IMG/VR virus record: IMGVR_UViG_3300036944_000561
Coordinates: 62,001 to 126,000 of that record
From: a virus
Direction: 5' to 3' (one strand)
Length of the DNA stretch: 64,000 nt
Shown: positions 59,720 through 64,000 of the stretch, one piece after another
Layout: every line of letters begins with the position of its first letter
Numbering within the stretch: position 1 is the stretch's first letter
Translations under genes and position numbers: made by a program
The notes under the pieces: generated by a model
The model's input: only the letters and a program-made list of their open reading frames with translations
Told to the model about the DNA's origin: nothing
Database searches by the model: none

Positions 59720-60888
59720 TGTTGAAAAAAGAAGGTTTTGTTAGACCGAGCCAGTGGCAATTTCCAATTGATACCAGTGTTGATTATCGATTACCAGAAA
59801 ATCGGTTGTATATGGTGATGGCTTGGGCGGAAGCAATGTATCATACCGGGGAACTGAATCAGCAACTCCGATTAATGGACTGGGCTATTGATCATGATTC
59901 ATTTCCCGGCTACGATAAAATGGAATCAAAATTGTGGCTCGCCTTCTTGTGGGGGTGTTGTTACAATCTAACTGGACCATGGGTAATATTGAATGCATTC
60001 CCTGTCCCTCCAAAACTTGAAGAAATTGACACAAAATTTTCAGAATGGTATAATCACAATTTCGACAATCTTCGTTTCGATACAGATTGTCGTTATAGAA
60101 AAGCAAACATGATCGCGTGTGTCAAGAGCTATGTTAAATGGTTGAATGGTCGCAGTCAGCAAACAAAAGTGTTAAAAGAACTAGAAGAATCATTTTCTTC
60201 TCCGCAAACTGCTTATCACCGAATGTGGAGCCATGCGACAAATTGGGATTTCTATGGTCGTCTAAGTTCTTGGAACTATCTAGAAGCTGTTGCTCTGGTT
60301 ACCGGGTGGAATTACCCATTCGATTGTCAATCGTTCCTTCTAACGGACGTGACTGGGTCAGAAAGCAACCGAAACGGTGTTGCTTTCATGATTGATAGAG
60401 AAGATCTATTGACCAAGCATGGTAAATTGAAATCAACCGGGGTAGCAATTTCTCAGTCAGATTGTGAAATGCTCGAGATAGAAGGCGAAAAGATTTTCGG
60501 GTACATCAAGAAGAATTTGAATCACATCGATCCAGTCTTGCGATTCAATGTAGAAACTATAATGTGCTGGACGAAGAAACGCTTCAGAGACTACAACACC
60601 CGTTATTTAGGGTGGGATTCTGAAAGAACATATGATGAAATAGAATATACCAGAAAAAATTGGTGTTATATTCCTGTTAAAATTTTATATGAAGCTAGGA
60701 AGGCATGGCTTCCCGAATATATTCGTTGTGAAGATGCCCCTGTAGGAGTTGTTCAGGGGGTAGATAAACGAAAAATGCCCGTGTTTTTTGAAACAGGAAC
60801 TCCTTGGGATATTATTCATTTCCAAAGAGGTGAACGATGGGTTGTAGAGAAAGAAAAATTAAAATCTAACAGCAAGAGGCTTTGGTAA
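59719..60888 (+). CDS. ADDT-like amino acid:DNA transferase
   Basis: Start MLKKEGFVRPSQ at 59719 (TAATG). 389 residues. The pattern LMDWAIDHDSFPGYD, WLAFLWGCCYN, ILNAFPVPP, FDNLRFDTDCRYRK, then FYGRLSSWNYLEA and SESNRNGVA matches my recollection of the ADDT family that attaches amino acids to activated hydroxymethyl-uracil in phage DNA. No such modification can be seen directly. Ends SKRLW. Confidence 0.6.
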   Translation: MLKKEGFVRPSQWQFPIDTSVDYRLPENRLYMVMAWAEAMYHTGELNQQLRLMDWAIDHDSFPGYDKMESKLWLAFLWGCCYNLTGPWVILNAFPVPPKLEEIDTKFSEWYNHNFDNLRFDTDCRYRKANMIACVKSYVKWLNGRSQQTKVLKELEESFSSPQTAYHRMWSHATNWDFYGRLSSWNYLEAVALVTGWNYPFDCQSFLLTDVTGSESNRNGVAFMIDREDLLTKHGKLKSTGVAISQSDCEMLEIEGEKIFGYIKKNLNHIDPVLRFNVETIMCWTKKRFRDYNTRYLGWDSERTYDEIEYTRKNWCYIPVKILYEARKAWLPEYIRCEDAPVGVVQGVDKRKMPVFFETGTPWDIIHFQRGERWVVEKEKLKSNSKRLW

Positions 60889-62054
60889 TGAAGGATAAAT
60901 TTTTTGATGTTCCGTATTGCGGAGTGCGGGAAGACAAGATCAAATCAGCAAATCCAGTTGTTGATGAAAAGATCAAAGGATACCTCAAGGAATTTATTGT
61001 AGACCGATACAATGTTCATTTGAAAAAAGATGTTCAAAAGCTTCCTGCTCCCTGGACAGATAATCCCATTTTTCAACAAGTGAAATTCACTAATGTTAGG
61101 CGGGAACACGATAGACAGTCCAGATTCTACATCGAGCACATTGCTGAAGCCAATTGTGACTGGAATACCAAGTTCTGGAATACCGTGATGTTTCGAATGT
61201 TCAATCTATCCACAATTTGGGAACATTTGTCCGGTGGTGATGTCATTAGTTTGATAGACCTAGAATCGAAAGACTATCAGGACATGTTCCGAGCTGACCT
61301 CAAACAGTTGGAAAAGGAAGGACATAAACTCTTCACGAATGCTTTCAACACCGGGGGACTCAAACAATCATTGGATCTTCCTGAATTTGATGTGGATACT
61401 TGCCGAGAGCAACGGAGAGGTGAGATAATTCTTAAAGATGTGAACGGTAACGATGTCAATTATAAACTTGAGAGGGAACGCCTCTTGAGTGGAGAGATTG
61501 TATGTGAAGACTTTGAGCCATACATGCCGATGAGAATCATTCGATATATTGCCAGGGCTTCAAAATATTTGTTTCCCGAAATGTCCGATGATATTTTGAT
61601 TGTTAACTCTCAAGAAGATGCTTATCAGATTTTGATGTGTATTCGTGGGTTCAGTCGCTTCTTGGCCTATCAAGTATTTGTTGACCTGACATACTGTGAA
61701 GAATTTCCATTCTCAGAAAATCATTTCACTGTCAGTGGACCCGGTTGTGATGCTGGACTGAATTTATTGTTCAAGGATCGAGATGGTATGACATACGAAG
61801 AGTGTTTGTTCTGGTTGGTTGAGAACCAGGATGAATTCTTCGGTATTGATTTCAAAAAACTTTTCAGTGATCTTCCAGAATATGATCGTCGGGCGAATGT
61901 GATGATGCTAGAGGACAACGCATGCGAATTGCAAAAATATGTGCGCTGCAAGGAAGCCATTGCCCAGGGGAAGAAACCCAGAGGAAAAGTGAGTGCTGAC
62001 AAACTAATGATCCCTCCAAGATCTATAACGAAAACAACCAAAAAACTTTGGTAA
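60888..62054 (+). CDS. HhH-glycosylase-like protein of the HMUDK/aGPT-PPlase family
   Basis: Start MKDKFFDVPYCG at 60888 (TAATG). 388 residues. The block WNTVMFRMFNLSTIWEHL near 95 and RGFSRFLAYQVFVDLTYCEEF, then VSGPGCDAGL near 250-290, are the hallmarks of the glycosylase-derived helical domain found with 5-hmdU kinases (alternatively called alpha-glutamyl/putrescinyl-thymine pyrophosphorylase). Here it stands alone and may serve as the DNA-flipping partner of the kinase. Ends TTKKLW. Confidence 0.75.
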   Translation: MKDKFFDVPYCGVREDKIKSANPVVDEKIKGYLKEFIVDRYNVHLKKDVQKLPAPWTDNPIFQQVKFTNVRREHDRQSRFYIEHIAEANCDWNTKFWNTVMFRMFNLSTIWEHLSGGDVISLIDLESKDYQDMFRADLKQLEKEGHKLFTNAFNTGGLKQSLDLPEFDVDTCREQRRGEIILKDVNGNDVNYKLERERLLSGEIVCEDFEPYMPMRIIRYIARASKYLFPEMSDDILIVNSQEDAYQILMCIRGFSRFLAYQVFVDLTYCEEFPFSENHFTVSGPGCDAGLNLLFKDRDGMTYEECLFWLVENQDEFFGIDFKKLFSDLPEYDRRANVMMLEDNACELQKYVRCKEAIAQGKKPRGKVSADKLMIPPRSITKTTKKLW

Positions 62055-62060
62055 ATTTAG

Positions 62061-62104
62061 CCATTCTGTGAATTACCTAAATACTTCTGTAATTCACAGA
62101 ATGG
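62061..62104 (+). repeat. 16-bp perfect inverted repeat with CTAAATA in the loop
   Basis: Arms 62061-62076 and 62089-62104; 12-base loop. It separates the modification cluster from the HNH gene. It may be a terminator-like hairpin or leader element of the mobile gene. Confidence 0.85.
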
Positions 62105-62114
62105 ATTTAATGAA

Positions 62115-63041
62115 ATGTTTGATTGGAAAACTGAGTTGAAACTTTTGGGTGTGGACGACAGATTAATACACAGATACGAAATGTTGTTGATTATAGGAGA
62201 GAAACAATCCAAAGGAGTTTGTTATTCAGAAGTACACCATATTCTTCCTAAATGTATGTTTCCGCAATTCGCAAAAACTAAAGAAAATTTGGTTAAGATA
62301 AGTGGAAGAAGTCATTATCTTTGTCACATTTGCCTTAGCACTATGTTTCCTGACGAATTTGGTATTGTTATTGCATCTGTATTGATGAAATCTGGAGGAA
62401 GGTATAATGTTGACGGTATCAGATATAATTCTAAATTGTTCGAGAATCATAGGCTGAGGGCAGCACAAATGATTTCAGATAGAACAAAAGGGGTTTCTAA
62501 ATCTGTTGGGGAACAAAACCCAATGTTTGGGCGATTTGGAGAATCCCACGGTGCATTCGGCCATAAGAAATCAGAAGAATTCAAGACTATGATTTCAGAA
62601 GTTATGAAGAAAAGAATGAGTTCTAAAGAATATAGAAAGATCCTCTCCAACAAATTAAAAGAATATTTTTCAATACCAGAACACAGAAAAAGAGCATCAG
62701 CTCAAAAATTGGGTGAACTGAATCCAAATTATGGAAAGGATATAACAAATTCGTTTTCTGAAGAAACGAGAAAGAAACAATTTGAAAATCAGAAGAAAGT
62801 ATTAAATGCCATGATGCCTTGGGAAAAGCCCAGATGGAAAGATGATAAGGATATGTATTGGTGTAAAGCAGTGGAATTTAAGATTTTGCTGGATAATAAC
62901 ACAAAAATGTCGGAAATATTGTTGGAATTATGGGGAGATAAGAGTATAGCGGTCTGGAATGCTGTAAGTTCTATGAAAGAAAGGATAAAGAATGGATGGG
63001 ATCCAAACACTTGTGAAAAATGGAAATCTAGATATAAATAA
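62115..63041 (+). CDS. HNH homing endonuclease with NUMOD3-like repeats
   Basis: 308 residues. SEVHHILPKCMF ... NLVKISGRSHYLCHICL is the HNH core. After it come GEQNPMFGRFGESHGAFG and GELNPNYGK, DNA-contacting NUMOD3-type repeats, and a helical C-terminus. It is a mob/seg-like free-standing homing gene, unrelated in the tail to the one at 35211. Insertion behind the modification cluster leaves the neighbours intact. Confidence 0.8.
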   Translation: MFDWKTELKLLGVDDRLIHRYEMLLIIGEKQSKGVCYSEVHHILPKCMFPQFAKTKENLVKISGRSHYLCHICLSTMFPDEFGIVIASVLMKSGGRYNVDGIRYNSKLFENHRLRAAQMISDRTKGVSKSVGEQNPMFGRFGESHGAFGHKKSEEFKTMISEVMKKRMSSKEYRKILSNKLKEYFSIPEHRKRASAQKLGELNPNYGKDITNSFSEETRKKQFENQKKVLNAMMPWEKPRWKDDKDMYWCKAVEFKILLDNNTKMSEILLELWGDKSIAVWNAVSSMKERIKNGWDPNTCEKWKSRYK

Positions 63042-63067
63042 TTTTTCAAAATATTTTAAAAAACCAG

Positions 63068-63095
63068 TTTACTTATTGAAAAAAGTCCGTATAAT
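63068..63095 (+). promoter_or_regulatory. Early promoter (TTTACT-16-TATAAT)
   Basis: TTTACT 63068-63073, 16 bases, TATAATGG. Drives the 63139 gene; the only plus-strand member of the family here. Confidence 0.85.
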
Positions 63096-63138
63096 GGTTT
63101 CCAATGAGTTAGAAAACTGAACCTTCGAGGATACGACA

Positions 63139-63828
63139 ATGAACGACGACAAAATCTTCCGCAAATTAGAAAAACTCTTAAACCTTTCCAAATCTTCAAA
63201 CGAGTATGAAGCGGCTCTGGCTCTTCAACGTGCTCAGAAATTGATGCAAGAACACAACATCGATGTCAAAAGCATTGCCATGAGCAAGATGGGAGAACAT
63301 ACTACAGACCAGGTGGTTAAAGCCCAGTATGTAGAAGCTTGGGTCAACAATCTTGCATGGTTGGTTGCCACCACATTTGGGGTTAAATGGTTCAAGACAT
63401 ACACTCCATCACGGGAATATAACAAGAACGGAAAATCCACTATCACGTTCTATGGCAACAAGCAACGTGCCGAACTAGCGATCTATTGTTATGAAGTCCT
63501 TTCCAAACAGATTCTGAAGGCTCGTCGTGAATACACCAAGACACTTCCTTCATATCTAAAAGATAAATGGAAGTGGTCTGATTCTTTTTGTTTAGGATGG
63601 GTTCAGGCAGTAGAATCAAAGGTGAAAGCTCTGTCGATTGACGAGGAAGAAGAATTGTTGATTGAAGAATATAAAACAAAGAATCTTCCGGCAATCCATT
63701 CATTCACACCACCCAAGGGTGATTTGAAAGTTTCTGCATTATGGGATGGGTATGACGATGGCCAGAATGCTGAACTTCATGCCGGGGTATCTGGTCAAGA
63801 AACTGTCAAGATTGGAATGGGAGCATAA
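63139..63828 (+). CDS. DUF2786-family protein
   Basis: 229 residues. The N-terminal IFRKLEKLLNLSKSSNEYEAALALQRAQKLMQEHNI is the DUF2786 helical motif. The rest matches the conserved C-terminal part of phage members (WVNNLAWLVATTFGVKWF). Function unknown. Early-expressed. Confidence 0.75.
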   Translation: MNDDKIFRKLEKLLNLSKSSNEYEAALALQRAQKLMQEHNIDVKSIAMSKMGEHTTDQVVKAQYVEAWVNNLAWLVATTFGVKWFKTYTPSREYNKNGKSTITFYGNKQRAELAIYCYEVLSKQILKARREYTKTLPSYLKDKWKWSDSFCLGWVQAVESKVKALSIDEEEELLIEEYKTKNLPAIHSFTPPKGDLKVSALWDGYDDGQNAELHAGVSGQETVKIGMGA

Positions 63829-63830
63829 CC

Positions 63831-63965
63831 ATGTTTGAAAAATTCTGTAACAAATATTTTGCATTGATTTTGATTGTATTCTTCTTTTTTGGTCAGCTCG
63901 CAATTCATTATCTTTCGCTTGGATTAGAAAATTTGATTGTATTCATAGGAGAATCTTTGAAATGA
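63831..63965 (+). CDS. Small membrane protein
   Basis: 44 residues, MFEKFCNKYFALILIVFFFF, with one or two hydrophobic helices. It follows the DUF2786 stop by two bases and overlaps the next ATG (ATGA). Confidence 0.5.
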   Translation: MFEKFCNKYFALILIVFFFFGQLAIHYLSLGLENLIVFIGESLK

Positions 63966-64000
63966 ACCAACCACTGAAATGTCTCCCTCTGAAATTAGAA
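63962..64000 (+). CDS. Start of a gene running off the window
   Basis: ATG at 63962 with GGAG nine bases upstream; only MNQPLKCLPLKLE is visible. Confidence 0.5.
   Translation, partial: MNQPLKCLPLKLE

Noticed and set aside
1-64000. CRISPR array or insertion sequence
   Set aside because: No regularly spaced repeats and no transposase were noticed; mobile genes are limited to two HNH endonucleases and the intein.

Overview
The window is part of the genome of a large T4-superfamily myovirus. The best evidence is the T4 replication and baseplate set: sliding clamp 45, clamp-loader subunits 44 and 62, RegA, DNA polymerase 43, recombination pair 46/47, late sigma factor 55, endonuclease V, RNase H, and baseplate proteins 6, 25, 5-like and 26-like. 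Genes are densely packed, often with ATGA or TAATG overlaps, and AT-rich. The bacterial host cannot be named from the sequence.

Layout. 1-13.2 kb is a tail and baseplate region: a partial DUF4815 virion protein, a fibre with a self-cleaving S74 chaperone, two baseplate proteins, then a divergent SGNH-esterase fibre and a LamG-like protein. It is flanked by an 83-bp inverted repeat. 13.2-21.8 kb holds accessory genes, a DinG-type helicase and the regA-62-44-45 block, with a mini-intein in gp44. 22-23.4 kb carries gp25 and a gp5-like hub protein. 23.4-34.2 kb is a long minus-strand run of small genes, including a PLP enzyme, NADAR, an ART-like protein, a MazG-like protein, endonuclease V and a Lar-like protein. 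34.2-36.0 kb is an RNA-gene island: a circularly permuted two-piece tmRNA, tRNA-Met, tRNA-Arg, a broken tRNA-Arg and an HNH endonuclease. 36-50.9 kb holds PhoH, dCMP deaminase, a DexA-like exonuclease, an exported transglycosylase, a full sigma-70-type factor, 46/47, 55 and RNase H. 50.9-54.5 kb has a beta-helix tailspike-type fibre and gp26. 54.6-62 kb has DNA polymerase followed by a cluster predicted to hypermodify thymine in DNA (HAD nucleotidase, P-loop kinase, ADDT-like transferase, HhH/HMUDK-type protein). An HNH endonuclease and early genes close the window.

Regulation. Six host-type promoters share a TATAAT box and an exact 16-base spacer, five of them with a TTTACT -35 box; they precede early genes. 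T4-like late boxes (ATTAAATA or TTTAAATA) precede virion genes. A 36-bp element lies upstream of both the clamp gene and the polymerase block, suggesting coordinated control of replication. Shine-Dalgarno-masking hairpins precede the DUF4815 gene and denV.

Most notable: the permuted phage tmRNA, whose acceptor halves pair perfectly with a G3-U70 pair and which encodes the tag ANDNVYDVRAAA; and the hypermodification cluster, in which three consecutive proteins all end in a basic-basic-Leu-Trp tetrapeptide.
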